This document shows, in pieces, positions 39,719 through 48,831 of a stretch of 64,000 nucleotides of DNA. Each line of letters begins with the position of its first letter. Position 1 is the first letter of the stretch. This stretch comes from Acinetobacter sp. ANC 3929 (GTDB lineage Bacteria > Pseudomonadota > Gammaproteobacteria > Pseudomonadales > Moraxellaceae). Under the pieces are notes generated by a model, which saw only the letters and a program-made list of their open reading frames with translations, did no database searches and was not told the DNA's origin. The stretch covers positions 180,579-244,578 of the forward strand of contig NZ_KB849998.1 in the NCBI RefSeq assembly GCF_000369405.1, in the 5' to 3' direction. The translations under genes were made by a program, and so were the position numbers.

Positions 39719-40615
39719 ATGAATACAGAAGATTTCCAGTTTTTTATTCGAGTCGCAGACCTAGGTTCGATCAGCAAAGCTGCGCAAGACACCAATATCT
39801 CGGTTTCAGTCGCAAGCCAAAAATTGCAACGCTTAGAACAAAATCTACAATTGCGTTTATTTCACCGTACCACGCGAAAACTTACCTTGACGGAAGAAGG
39901 TCGTGCTTTGCTTGAACATGGGCGGCCATGGATTGCTGATTTTATTCATCTGCAAGAGTCATTCAAGCTTAAAGATCAAGCACTGACAGGCACACTTCGG
40001 ATGACCACCTCTGCCACCTTTGGCACAAAAATTTTGATGCCTGTTATTGCCGAGTTCTCTCGCTTACATCCTGAACTCAAAATGTATTTAGATCTCAATG
40101 ACCAAAATATCGATCTCATTCAACATGGGATGGACTTGGCGATACGTATCGGGCAGTTAAAAAGCTCAAGCTTGGTAGCCAAACAATTGTCCCCGAATCC
40201 ACGTTTGCTCTGCGCGTCTCCAACCTATCTAAAACAATATGGTGTGCCAGAGACTTTAGCCGATCTGAAATTACATCGTTGTATTTTGCAACAGCATGGG
40301 CATGGTCTCACCGATCAGTGGCACTTTATCAATGTAGAAGGAAAAATTGAACAGATTCATGTTGAGGGATATTTTGCTACCAACTCAGGTGAAGGTGTCA
40401 GGCAAGCCGCTTTAGCGGGCCTCGGAATTTCTAATCATTCGATATGGCATGTAGCAGATGATCTTGCCACAGGAAAATTGGTACAGATCCTGTCAGATTA
40501 CCCGGTTGCTACAACTGCCATTTATGCAGTATTTCCACATCGGGAATTGATCGCTCCCAAAGTCCAGCGCTTTTTGGATTATTTAGTCGACCACTTCCAA
40601 CAGCGTGATCACTAA
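39719..40615 (+). CDS. LysR-family transcriptional regulator
   Basis: This is a 298-residue regulator with an N-terminal winged HTH (GSISKAAQDTNISVSVASQKLQ, then LFHRTTRKLTLTEEG) and a periplasmic-binding-like effector domain at ~90-295 (GTLRMTTSATFGTKILMPVI). I chose the ATG at 39719; the frame has a TTG two codons earlier. It is divergent from the aldo/keto reductase, the usual layout for a LysR regulator and its target. The effector is unknown. Confidence 0.9.
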   Translation: MNTEDFQFFIRVADLGSISKAAQDTNISVSVASQKLQRLEQNLQLRLFHRTTRKLTLTEEGRALLEHGRPWIADFIHLQESFKLKDQALTGTLRMTTSATFGTKILMPVIAEFSRLHPELKMYLDLNDQNIDLIQHGMDLAIRIGQLKSSSLVAKQLSPNPRLLCASPTYLKQYGVPETLADLKLHRCILQQHGHGLTDQWHFINVEGKIEQIHVEGYFATNSGEGVRQAALAGLGISNHSIWHVADDLATGKLVQILSDYPVATTAIYAVFPHRELIAPKVQRFLDYLVDHFQQRDH

Positions 40616-40645
40616 AACTGCGTACACGCAGTAAAGTTCTCATTT

Positions 40646-41509
40646 TTATATAAGGGAAGATTTAAAGCTTTCCCAAATTCCTTTCTGACCATCATGAACG
40701 CGTGGCGTTTGTCCGAGTTTGATCCACGGCATATTGTCACCATGAAAATCACTGCCAATCGACACAGCTAAACCAAATTGTTGAATCATACGATCCACCA
40801 TTTGTCGTGTGGAAGCAGGTTCGATATTGGGTGGTAGTTCAACCGCATCACCACCTGATTCTGCAAAGAGTTCAATCAAATAACGGATATTGGTGGCAGA
40901 CAGGTCATAACGGGTTGGATGAGCCAATACAGCGAAACCTTGACTGGCATGAATGGTCTCAATCGTTTCTTTGAGTCCCATCCCTTCAAATTTCACAAAG
41001 GCCTTTTTCCCTTCTTTCAGAAAGCGATCAAAAGCCTGCTGTGGACGACTGACAATATTCTTCTCAACTAACGCTTTGGCAATATGGGTGCGGGTAACCC
41101 GATCGGCTTGCCCATCGACTTGAGCAATCACATCTGGATAAATATCAAAATCGATACATTTTTCTAAAAGCTGACAAATCACTTTCGCCCGTTCAGCACG
41201 GACTTTTTTCTGTTGTTCCAACATGGCTCTGATTGGTGTTTCATCTTGCATATTCAAGGCGACAATATGTACACCATAGCTCTTTTTGGTATTTGGTCGT
41301 GACCATTGACTGGACACTTCCACTCCAGAAATGATTTGAATATCATGGTCTTGTGCATAATTCTGAGCGCGTTCCAAACCATCCATAGTGTCGTGATCAG
41401 TCACGGCCAAGGTGTGTATTTTTAGGTCCACGGCGGCCTGTACCAGTTGCTCAGGAGAGAAAGTACCATCGGAAATGAGTGTATGTGTATGTAAATCGAC
41501 ACCGAACAT
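40646..41509 (-). CDS. rnm: PHP-domain phosphoesterase, RNase AM/YciV type
   Basis: This is a 287-residue PHP-family metal enzyme. Metal ligands appear in DLHTHTLISDGT, VTDHDTMDG and SIGSDFHGDN. The E. coli homologue trims 5' ends of 5S and other RNAs and cleaves 3',5'-bisphosphonucleotides. It diverges from yciB and yciI, which sit in the same neighbourhood in E. coli. Confidence 0.88.
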   Translation of the reverse strand: MFGVDLHTHTLISDGTFSPEQLVQAAVDLKIHTLAVTDHDTMDGLERAQNYAQDHDIQIISGVEVSSQWSRPNTKKSYGVHIVALNMQDETPIRAMLEQQKKVRAERAKVICQLLEKCIDFDIYPDVIAQVDGQADRVTRTHIAKALVEKNIVSRPQQAFDRFLKEGKKAFVKFEGMGLKETIETIHASQGFAVLAHPTRYDLSATNIRYLIELFAESGGDAVELPPNIEPASTRQMVDRMIQQFGLAVSIGSDFHGDNMPWIKLGQTPRVHDGQKGIWESFKSSLI

Positions 41510-41554
41510 GGTTTGTATTATGCTATCTGACCTATTTCATCATCGTACTGTAAC

Positions 41555-42166
41555 ATGAAAGCGTTGCTCGACTATCTTCCGATTATTATCTTCTTTTATT
41601 TTTATAAAACCACCGATCCTAAAGATAGTCATCATCCCCTATTACAGTTAGTGGGTAGTGCGGGAAATACCGATCAAAATCATATTCTTGTTGCGACATG
41701 TGCCCTCCTCATTGCCACATTGGTGGTTTATGGCTGCCTGTTCTTTTTCCAAAAATTCAAACTGGAAAAAATGCAGTGGTTTATTGTCGTAATGTCTGTC
41801 GTTTTTGGTGGAATTACCCTGATCTTTAGTGATGTGACCTACATCAAAATGAAGGCAATTATCATCAATGTCGGGATTGGATTAGGCTTCCTCGTGACCC
41901 CACTATTTAATAAAGAACGTATGCCAATTATCCAAAAACTTTTAGGTTCGTTGTTAGAGCTCAGTCCTAAAGGCTGGTTAAAGTTGAACTGGGCATGGTG
42001 TGGTCAATTCTTTTTACTCGCAGCACTGCATTTCTTCTTTGGTTTTGTCTATATGCAAGGAAAATATTGGGGCGAATTCACGGCTTTTGGCGATATTATC
42101 GTTTCTATCAGTTACCTAGCTGCTATACTCTTTTTCTTAAGAAAGCATTTTAAAACCACTGAATAG
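41555..42166 (+). CDS. yciB: YciB/septation protein A family inner-membrane protein
   Basis: This is a 203-residue protein with five to six hydrophobic segments. The start KALLDYLPIIIFFYFYKTTD is typical, as is NVGIGLGFLVTPLFNKERMPIIQKLL. The family has been linked to cell envelope integrity and septation. It lies 24 nt ahead of yciI and is likely co-transcribed with it. Confidence 0.92.
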   Translation: MKALLDYLPIIIFFYFYKTTDPKDSHHPLLQLVGSAGNTDQNHILVATCALLIATLVVYGCLFFFQKFKLEKMQWFIVVMSVVFGGITLIFSDVTYIKMKAIIINVGIGLGFLVTPLFNKERMPIIQKLLGSLLELSPKGWLKLNWAWCGQFFLLAALHFFFGFVYMQGKYWGEFTAFGDIIVSISYLAAILFFLRKHFKTTE

Positions 42167-42190
42167 ATTTTAAATCATCGAGCTACTGCC

Positions 42191-42493
42191 ATGCCATATT
42201 TTGTGCTGACTTGTACTGATCGCGAAGGTACTTTGGAAAAACGTTTAGCAACCCGCCCACAACATATTGAACGTCTACAAAAGTTAGATGATGAAGGACG
42301 TTTAATTACAGCTGGTGCACATCCCAAAGACCCAAATGATCCACAAGCCGGTTTTTTGGGCAGTACCATGATTGTCGAGTTTGACAGTCGTGAAGCACTG
42401 GATGCTTGGATTCAGGAAGAGCCATTTTTAAAAGAAGGGATTTACGCCAGTATTGATGTAAAACCTTTCAACAAAGCTTTTCCAAAAGGGTAA
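42191..42493 (+). CDS. yciI: YciI family protein
   Basis: This is a 100-residue small protein of the dimeric ferredoxin-like fold. MPYFVLTCTDREG and the HxxH-like ARPQHIERLQKL region with PNDPQAGFLGSTMIVEFDS are characteristic. A His-Asp pair has been suggested as an active site but function is not known. It follows yciB and precedes an unknown membrane protein by 3 nt. Confidence 0.9.
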   Translation: MPYFVLTCTDREGTLEKRLATRPQHIERLQKLDDEGRLITAGAHPKDPNDPQAGFLGSTMIVEFDSREALDAWIQEEPFLKEGIYASIDVKPFNKAFPKG

Positions 42494-42496
42494 ATC

Positions 42497-42955
42497 ATGC
42501 AAGTTGTCCTTAAAAGCGTACTGGCTTTATGCCTACTCAGTTCTACTGCTTGGGCCGTTGAACCTACCACACCTACGGCTGCAACCACCACCACAGCGCA
42601 AACTCAATCCTCTACCACAACGCCTGTTACAGGCAATGCCACAGCGACAGTGGCTAAACCATTGACGGCTGAACAAATTGCCAAAGCCAAGCAACAGCAG
42701 GATGCCAAAGTAAAAGCCATGATTCAAGATCAAGCCAGCCGCTTGAAACAACTTGAACATGCCAATCTTGAAGCACTCTCGCAGAACCAAGAGTTGCAAT
42801 TAAAAAATGACAATTTAACCGTTCAAGTTCAGGTATTACAAAGTGAACGCAGTGCGCAAATGTTTTTATACGGTGCGATGACCATTGCCGTCGGTGTCAT
42901 TCTGGGTTTCCTGATTGCCAGCTATATTCACACTAAACGCCGCCGCCAGTGGTAA
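42497..42955 (+). CDS. Unknown membrane protein with signal peptide, coiled coil and C-terminal TM helix
   Basis: I do not recognise this 152-residue gene. A signal peptide (VLALCLLSSTAWAVE) leads into an Ala/Thr-rich stretch. A long coiled coil of Leu, Lys and Gln heptads follows at ~55-115. A helix (LYGAMTIAVGVILGFLIASYI) and a basic tail KRRRQW end it. This suggests a periplasmic coiled coil tethered in the inner membrane at its C-terminus. It starts 3 nt after yciI and lies 15 nt before mnmC. Confidence 0.75.
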   Translation: MQVVLKSVLALCLLSSTAWAVEPTTPTAATTTTAQTQSSTTTPVTGNATATVAKPLTAEQIAKAKQQQDAKVKAMIQDQASRLKQLEHANLEALSQNQELQLKNDNLTVQVQVLQSERSAQMFLYGAMTIAVGVILGFLIASYIHTKRRRQW

Positions 42956-42970
42956 AATCACCCTCAATTT

Positions 42971-44869
42971 ATGTCTCACTCAGCAAAATTACAAACAGCC
43001 GAATTAGACTGGGAACTGGTCGATGGTATCGAAGTTCCCATTTCTAAACAATTTGGCGATGTCTACTTTTCTAAAGATAACGGTTTACTTGAAACACGCC
43101 ATGTGTTTTTAAATGGTAATGACTTAACTGAACGTCTGTCACAACTGAAAGACTACCAATACTTTTGTGTGGGCGAAACTGGTTTTGGCACAGGCTTAAA
43201 CATTCTCACCTTGTGGCAGCTTTGGCAGCAGATTCGTCCAGGTAACCACAGTCATTTACATGTGGTGAGTGTAGAAAAATTTCCGCTCAGTAAAGCCGAT
43301 CTAATCCGTGCACTCAATGTCTGGACGGAGCTAGAACCTTTAGCTGAAAAACTGATTCAACAGTATCCTTTACCGATTGCGGGTTGTCATCGTCTCAGTT
43401 TTCCTGAAGAACGTTTTAGTATTGATTTATGGTTAGGTGATGCGCAAGACATTTTCCCTGGCATCCCTAAAACACAGGCGATCAACGCATGGTTTCTTGA
43501 TGGCTTTGCCCCTTCATGCAATCCAGACATGTGGCAAGAAAATGTGCTGAATCATATTGTCCGGCTATCAGACTTTGGAACCACATTTGCCTCATTTAGT
43601 GTTGCGGGTGTACTCAAACGTGGGTTAAAGCAACATGGTGTGCACATTAGCCGTCCACGGGGGTTTGGTCATAAACGTGAAATGCTGAAAGCCATTTGGC
43701 TAGACCCGTCATCCACAGCGTCTGACCTAGCTGATTCAGAGCAAAGCCATGTGACCTCGCAATCTGCTTTGCAACCCAAACAGCGTCAAATTGCGATTAT
43801 TGGCGCGGGAATCGCAGGTTTAAGCACCGCATGGGTATTTGCCCAACGTGGTCATCAAGTCACGATCTACGAGCAAAATGAGCCACTTTCAGGTGCATCG
43901 GGTAATCCCCTCGCCTTACTCAATCCAAAACTCTGCCCAATTGAACAAGCACATGAACACTTGATGACCTTGAGCTGGCAACATGCATTGAATTTTTATC
44001 CTAGATTCAAAGCATTTAGACCCATTCAAGTGCAGCAGCTTGCCTTAAAAAATGCCGATGAATTATTAGAGCTGGCAGAGCAGTATCCTGAAACGGTGTT
44101 ATCAGTACAGTTAAAGCAGCCACAAATACCGAATACTGAATTTCCAAGTTTATTTTTAAATCAAGCTGGTGCAGTTTCCCCACAACAGCTACGTGATGAA
44201 ATTTTACAGCACCCCAATATCTCGATTCAAAAAGCAAAAATTTCTCGCTTAAATGCAGGTGAGAACCAAACTGAGCTTTGGCAAGATCAACAGCTCATCG
44301 CAACAGCCGATGATGTGATTGTTTGTTGCGCCAAGCAAAGTGCTGAATTATTTGACAACTACCCAGTGTTAAAACCAATCCGTGGACAAGTCAGCTGGGT
44401 TGAGAATCGCGAGCAACCTTTAGCTTTAGATCAAGCCTATAGTTATGGCGGTTATTGTATGCAATTGGATGCAGCACAATTAATTTTAGGTGCCTCTTTT
44501 TATCCCAATCGAGACGATATTGAAGTTTTAGCTGAAGATCATGTGCATAACTACGAACTTATCCACAGTGTCTTCCCTGAATATGCGCAACAATTAGCAT
44601 CCACCGAAACATGGCAAGGCCGTGCATCTGTGCGTGCACAAAGTCTGGATTACTTTCCTCTGGTCGGGAAAATGCAAAATCACCAGCAAATCTATACTTT
44701 TGCAGGTTTAGGTTCAAAGGGATTCTTATTTGCACCGTTGTGCAGCGAAGTATTAGCAGCTTTAGTACTCGGAGAACTTTGTCCAATTCCGCAATCGTTA
44801 TTGAATAGACTCAACCCACAGCGTTTTCACAAGAAGACTAAAGCAAAGAAACCGTATTATTCTGGTTAA
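42971..44869 (+). CDS. mnmC: Bifunctional tRNA wobble-uridine modification enzyme MnmC
   Basis: This is a 632-residue enzyme that converts cmnm5s2U to mnm5s2U at tRNA position 34. The N-terminal SAM methyltransferase is at ~1-250 (GETGFGTGLNIL, AWFLDGFAPSCNPDMW). The C-terminal FAD oxidoreductase starts with GAGIAGLSTAWVFAQRGHQ at ~270 and continues with SGASGNPLALLNPK and GLGSKGFLFAPLCSE. Both domains look intact. It ends before a strong hairpin. Confidence 0.95.
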   Translation: MSHSAKLQTAELDWELVDGIEVPISKQFGDVYFSKDNGLLETRHVFLNGNDLTERLSQLKDYQYFCVGETGFGTGLNILTLWQLWQQIRPGNHSHLHVVSVEKFPLSKADLIRALNVWTELEPLAEKLIQQYPLPIAGCHRLSFPEERFSIDLWLGDAQDIFPGIPKTQAINAWFLDGFAPSCNPDMWQENVLNHIVRLSDFGTTFASFSVAGVLKRGLKQHGVHISRPRGFGHKREMLKAIWLDPSSTASDLADSEQSHVTSQSALQPKQRQIAIIGAGIAGLSTAWVFAQRGHQVTIYEQNEPLSGASGNPLALLNPKLCPIEQAHEHLMTLSWQHALNFYPRFKAFRPIQVQQLALKNADELLELAEQYPETVLSVQLKQPQIPNTEFPSLFLNQAGAVSPQQLRDEILQHPNISIQKAKISRLNAGENQTELWQDQQLIATADDVIVCCAKQSAELFDNYPVLKPIRGQVSWVENREQPLALDQAYSYGGYCMQLDAAQLILGASFYPNRDDIEVLAEDHVHNYELIHSVFPEYAQQLASTETWQGRASVRAQSLDYFPLVGKMQNHQQIYTFAGLGSKGFLFAPLCSEVLAALVLGELCPIPQSLLNRLNPQRFHKKTKAKKPYYSG

Positions 44870-44907
44870 ATATCTTTTAATTTTAAAATAACTGAAATCT
44901 AAAATTT

Positions 44908-44948
44908 TGAATTGGCCAAAATACAGATGTATTTTGGCCAATCTTTTG
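44908..44948. terminator. Bidirectional terminator between mnmC and the rhodanese-like gene
   Basis: A 14-bp perfect stem (ATTGGCCAAAATAC at 44911-44924, GTATTTTGGCCAAT at 44929-44942, loop AGAT) lies between convergent genes. Confidence 0.87.
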
Positions 44949-44954
44949 AGTGCT

Positions 44955-45269
44955 TTAAGCGCCTTGTTCTAAAGGTAAGCCTGCATCACGCGCTGCGCGT
45001 GTGCCACCCATTAGCACAACATATTCACGAGAACCATCCATGCCGTCTAATAGCTCTGCTGCACGCGGTGCTTTACTTCCGCCACCACATAAAATATAAA
45101 TCGGCTGATCCGCTGCAACTTGAGTCAAACTATCCGCAGTGATATCAGTAATTGGACGATTCACCGCCCCTTTAACATGAGCCTCTGTATACGCTTTAGT
45201 ATCTCGGACATCCCAGATGACAGCGCCTTCTGGGAACTCAAATGTTGTAATTTCTTGTTTACGGATCAT
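44955..45269 (-). CDS. Single-domain rhodanese-like protein
   Basis: This is a 104-residue cytosolic protein. The active-site loop is YILCGGGSKAPRAAEL, with the cysteine present. WDVRDTKAYTEAHVKGAVNRP is the usual family entry. I chose the ATG at 45269 because AAAGGAG lies about 8 nt upstream; the open frame starts nine codons earlier. It could move sulfur, but partners are unknown. It diverges from yajQ. Confidence 0.87.
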   Translation of the reverse strand: MIRKQEITTFEFPEGAVIWDVRDTKAYTEAHVKGAVNRPITDITADSLTQVAADQPIYILCGGGSKAPRAAELLDGMDGSREYVVLMGGTRAARDAGLPLEQGA

Positions 45270-45359
45270 TGTGCACTCCTTTGATGTAAACAACACTTGG
45301 CAAATGAAGAAAACCCCCTTAGCATCTCAAATATTCTTTCCCTTTGTAAAGGTCTAACC

Positions 45360-45848
45360 ATGCCTTCTTTTGATATTGTTTCTGAATTAGAGTTATTTGA
45401 AGTTAATCACGCTGTACAAAATACAGAAAAAGAGATCGCAACACGTTTTGACTTTCGAGGACAAGACGTTTCAATTGAGTTAAATGAGAAAAATAAAGAA
45501 ATCAAAATCTCAACTGAAAGCGATTTTCAATGTGAGCAAGTGTATACCATGCTCGAGAACCATTTCTACAAGCGTAAAATTGATGTACAAGCATTAGATC
45601 CACAAAAAGCCACAGCTTCTGGTAAGAATGTCGTACAAGTGATTAAACTTAAAGATGGTCTTGACTCAGATACCGCAAAAAAAATTAATAAAGCCATTAA
45701 AGAAAGCGGTATCAAAGCGCAATCTTCTATCCAAGGAGACAAAATCCGTGTCACGGATAAAAAGCGCGATACTTTGCAACAAGTGATGAACTTTTTACGT
45801 GAACAACAATTTGGTCTACCACTCCAATTTAATAATTTCAAAGACTAA
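45360..45848 (+). CDS. yajQ: YajQ family nucleotide-binding protein
   Basis: This is a 162-residue protein. The start MPSFDIVSELELFEVNHAVQN, EIATRFDFRGQD and GLPLQFNNFKD at the end are diagnostic of YajQ. Members bind nucleotides; in Xanthomonas one binds cyclic di-GMP and affects transcription. I chose the ATG at 45360, with AAAGG upstream; the 45297 extension has no similarity. Confidence 0.93.
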   Translation: MPSFDIVSELELFEVNHAVQNTEKEIATRFDFRGQDVSIELNEKNKEIKISTESDFQCEQVYTMLENHFYKRKIDVQALDPQKATASGKNVVQVIKLKDGLDSDTAKKINKAIKESGIKAQSSIQGDKIRVTDKKRDTLQQVMNFLREQQFGLPLQFNNFKD

Positions 45849-45862
45849 GCAATAGGTTCACT

Positions 45863-46357
45863 ATGGCAAAAGATAACCGCCTTTATAAGCTGGTTAAAAC
45901 CACCTCTAAATTTCCAAAGGGCATTCGCAGCACCTTATGGAGTAAAGCCTTTGGACGTGTGGTTCCAATGGTTGGAACAGCAAATATTCGCTATTTAGAA
46001 GTAGATAAAGATCACGTCACTGTCCGCATTGAAAACCAACGCAATATGCAAAATCATATTAAAGGGGTTCATGCTGCAGCGATGGCTTTATTGTCTGAAA
46101 CTGCAACGGGCTTTTTAACCGGTTTACATGTACCAGACGATCGAATTCTGTTGATCAAATCATTGCATGTCGACTATTTAAAAGTTGCTCAAGGCGGTTT
46201 AACGGCAACAGCAACATTATCAGCAGATCAACAAAAGTTTATTGCAGATAATGATAAAGGCGAGTTATTGGTGCCAGTAACAGTGATTGATGATTCAGGC
46301 AATGAGCCAATCCAATGCCAAATGCTTTGGGCTTGGCTGCCAAAACGTAAAAAATAG
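45863..46357 (+). CDS. DUF4442 hotdog-fold thioesterase-like protein
   Basis: This is a 164-residue protein resembling the DUF4442 group of hotdog thioesterases: VPMVGTANIRYLEVDKDHVTVRIENQRNMQNHIKGVHAAAMALLSE pattern, with a helix after NHIKGVHAAA that carries the usual catalytic area. It follows yajQ by 14 nt and is probably co-transcribed. Substrate unknown. Confidence 0.82.
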   Translation: MAKDNRLYKLVKTTSKFPKGIRSTLWSKAFGRVVPMVGTANIRYLEVDKDHVTVRIENQRNMQNHIKGVHAAAMALLSETATGFLTGLHVPDDRILLIKSLHVDYLKVAQGGLTATATLSADQQKFIADNDKGELLVPVTVIDDSGNEPIQCQMLWAWLPKRKK

Positions 46358-46366
46358 TATTTGAAT

Positions 46367-46404
46367 CAAAAATAAAGCCCAACGTCATGTTGGGCTTTAT
46401 TTTT
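46367..46404. terminator. Bidirectional terminator between DUF4442 gene and msrC
   Basis: A 14-bp stem (46370-46383 with 46389-46402, core AAAGCCCAAC/GTTGGGCTTT, loop GTCAT) lies between convergent genes. Confidence 0.9.
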
Positions 46405-46415
46405 ACATCTCACCT

Positions 46416-46895
46416 TTAAATAAATGTTTCAATCACGGTGATCAGCTGTTTCAAATATTCTGCATCAATCTCATCAAATTGATTCAACTCATCACTATCA
46501 ACATCCAACACGCCAACGCACTGACCATTTTTCATGATGGGTAAGACAATTTCAGATTTAGATGCAGAACTGCATGCAATATGTCCAGGGAATTGATCTA
46601 CATCTGGTACGATAATCACTTGCTGTTGTTGCCATGCAGTTCCACATACGCCACAACCTTTGGCAATACGGGTACAAGCTATCGGACCTTGAAATGGCCC
46701 TAAAACGAGTTCACTGTCTTTTACAAGATAAAAGCCAATCCAAAACCAGTCAAATTGCTGTTTCAATGCCGCACAGATATTCGCTAGATTCGCAATCACA
46801 TCCGTTTCATCTTCAACAATTGCCTGAATCTGTGGAATGATATTTTGATATTGCTCAGCTTTATGACCTTGCTGCAAAACCAGCTCTTCTGCCAT
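46416..46895 (-). CDS. msrC: Free methionine-R-sulfoxide reductase
   Basis: This is a 159-residue GAF-domain enzyme that reduces free methionine-R-sulfoxide. Active cysteines are visible in GCGVCGTAW and ACSSASKSEIVLP. GVLDVDSDELNQFDE is the GAF closing region. It corresponds to E. coli YebR/MsrC. It is alone on the minus strand. Confidence 0.93.
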   Translation of the reverse strand: MAEELVLQQGHKAEQYQNIIPQIQAIVEDETDVIANLANICAALKQQFDWFWIGFYLVKDSELVLGPFQGPIACTRIAKGCGVCGTAWQQQQVIIVPDVDQFPGHIACSSASKSEIVLPIMKNGQCVGVLDVDSDELNQFDEIDAEYLKQLITVIETFI

Positions 46896-46956
46896 CGTCT
46901 GTCTCTACCTTTTGAATAATAAATATAATTAAACTAAACAATTTTGCTGCTTAGTT

Positions 46957-47373
46957 TTATGCCGTTGCAATAAATGCCTGTTTAATCTCTTCAGAGATTA
47001 CGCGCTTGTTGCCCTTCACATCGACTGCAACAAACGTGAATACACCTTCGGTAATACGAACTGGTTCACGTGAATCATCATGGCTATTCCATACTTCGAT
47101 TTGCACTTGTACCGAGCTGCTTCCAACTTTCAAAATTTTGGTATAGCAACTAATTACATTACCAACCTTCACAGGAACGAGAAACGTCATCTGATTAATG
47201 GCAATCGTGGCACAACGACCTTTACTAAAACGCTCAACGTGAATGGCACCAGCGAGATCCATCTGAGAGACAATCCAGCCTCCAAAGACATCACCACTCC
47301 AATTGGTATCTGCGGGCATAGCAATATTTTGTAAAGATAAAGTCCCTTCTGGATGATTTGGACGTTCCGTCAT
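46957..47373 (-). CDS. yciA: Acyl-CoA thioesterase, YciA type
   Basis: This is a 138-residue hotdog thioesterase. The key motif is the DTNWSGDVFGGWIVSQMDLAG start, with the catalytic Asp in the helix after GGW. FVAVDVKGNKR closes the domain. It is the last gene of a minus-strand trio (hydrolase, trxC, yciA) with gaps of 0 and 1 nt. Confidence 0.92.
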   Translation of the reverse strand: MTERPNHPEGTLSLQNIAMPADTNWSGDVFGGWIVSQMDLAGAIHVERFSKGRCATIAINQMTFLVPVKVGNVISCYTKILKVGSSSVQVQIEVWNSHDDSREPVRITEGVFTFVAVDVKGNKRVISEEIKQAFIATA

Positions 47374-47374
47374 A

Positions 47375-47812
47375 TCAATGTCCTTGATGCTGCTGTAATT
47401 GCTGGTCTAACCATTGTTGTAACTCTGGCGTACGTAATGCTCCACTGATTCTCGCCAATTCTGTAGTTTTATTCATAAGAACCAAAGTTGGAATACTTCG
47501 TACATTAAATGCAGCACTTAAACGCGGATTGGCTTCTGTATCAATTTTTGCAAAAACCACATAAGGATTCTGCTTAGCCACCTGAGCAAAATGCGGTGCC
47601 ATCATCTTACATGGGCCACACCACTCCGCCCAGAGATCAATCAGCACAGGCAAATCACTATTGCTAATGAAATTGCTAAAGTTTTGCTCATTCAGCTCAA
47701 CTGGGGCTCTGGTTAACAAGGCTTGATGACATTGCCCACAATTCGGATCTACTGCCAATTTTTCTTCAGGTACACGATTTTTTGCACCACAGGATGCACA
47801 GACAATAATCAT
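47375..47812 (-). CDS. trxC: Thioredoxin 2 (zinc-containing)
   Basis: This is a 145-residue thioredoxin with an N-terminal zinc extension (CASCGAKN ... CGQCH). The active site is WAEWCGPCKMM, and RSIPTLVLMNK holds the cis-proline. The start is directly next to the end of the upstream hydrolase gene. In other bacteria it protects against oxidative stress. Confidence 0.94.
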   Translation of the reverse strand: MIIVCASCGAKNRVPEEKLAVDPNCGQCHQALLTRAPVELNEQNFSNFISNSDLPVLIDLWAEWCGPCKMMAPHFAQVAKQNPYVVFAKIDTEANPRLSAAFNVRSIPTLVLMNKTTELARISGALRTPELQQWLDQQLQQHQGH

Positions 47813-48709
47813 TTACATCACTCCGATATGTTGATGTAAAAATTCTAATTGGGTTGTGACTGCTTTTTCAAACCAAGAATCATGATAAACATCAAAATGC
47901 TTCATTTCCCACTCATGATAGCTCACAAATGGCGCAATATTGGTCGCTGCTTCCCGACTAGATGCAATGGGAATCAACGTGTCATGCTTTGCCGCAATAA
48001 ACAAAACAGGAATATTAATTTTACGGACAAATTGGATCGGTCGATAACGCATTAAGTTAAAAAATACACGCGCTGGAACTTCTCCACTCCAGTAATAATC
48101 TGGATTTACAATCGAGAGATAACCGTAGTAACTGTCCGAGGTTGGTAGAAAGCACAATCGATATTGATCGACGACAGGTAAGGTTTTAGGAACTAAGCCC
48201 ATTTTAGAGCCCATATAATCCTGACTGGAGCGTTTCAATGCTTCAGGATAGCGTTGTAAAGGATAAAGCTTGGCCGTCTCAGCACCATCGACATAAGGCA
48301 CTTGTACCATCACTGCTTGAATATTTTTCAGGTCTGTTGCCAGACTTAAGGCATATCCACCACTGAGTGAGGTTCCCCATAAGATAATCCGTCGACTATC
48401 AATCAGCTTGCAATTTGAAGCATATTGAACAATGGTTTTCCAGTCATCGAGCTGAGCACTTAATGAAACCAATTCACGTGGTTTCCCTGTACTGCCACCC
48501 CAATAGCGATAATCAAATAAAATCACCGCATAACCTGCTTGAACAAAACGCTGTGCATATTGAACCAGTTTAAATTGACGCAAGCCCGCAAAACCATGTG
48601 CCATGATAATCACGGCAGGTTTGATATTGGTTTTGGGTAAATAGAAATCCGCAGCGATGGTTTCATCGCCACTGGCAACATACAACGGCTCAACAGTATA
48701 GGTGTGCAT
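47813..48709 (-). CDS. Alpha/beta hydrolase
   Basis: This is a 298-residue hydrolase. The oxyanion region is MAHGFAGLRQFKL and the nucleophile serine is in LWGTSLSGGYAL. The Asp is likely in AAKHDTLIP and the His near MKHFDVYHD. It resembles bacterial dienelactone/S15-type hydrolases often annotated only by fold. First gene of hydrolase-trxC-yciA. Substrate unknown. Confidence 0.85.
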   Translation of the reverse strand: MHTYTVEPLYVASGDETIAADFYLPKTNIKPAVIIMAHGFAGLRQFKLVQYAQRFVQAGYAVILFDYRYWGGSTGKPRELVSLSAQLDDWKTIVQYASNCKLIDSRRIILWGTSLSGGYALSLATDLKNIQAVMVQVPYVDGAETAKLYPLQRYPEALKRSSQDYMGSKMGLVPKTLPVVDQYRLCFLPTSDSYYGYLSIVNPDYYWSGEVPARVFFNLMRYRPIQFVRKINIPVLFIAAKHDTLIPIASSREAATNIAPFVSYHEWEMKHFDVYHDSWFEKAVTTQLEFLHQHIGVM

Positions 48710-48831
48710 GCGCGCTCCATTGCGTTATCTTTTATTTATCATCATTTATTTACTATAGACATTTAAACTCAAGATCGAGCTTAATGCTATGATAGAGCAT
48801 AAAATGTTTTGTTTGTTTTTGGAGTGACAAG

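Noticed and set aside
43736..43800. Possible break between the two halves of mnmC
   Set aside because: The frame is continuous across the linker, and both domains carry their motifs; the fused form is normal for MnmC.
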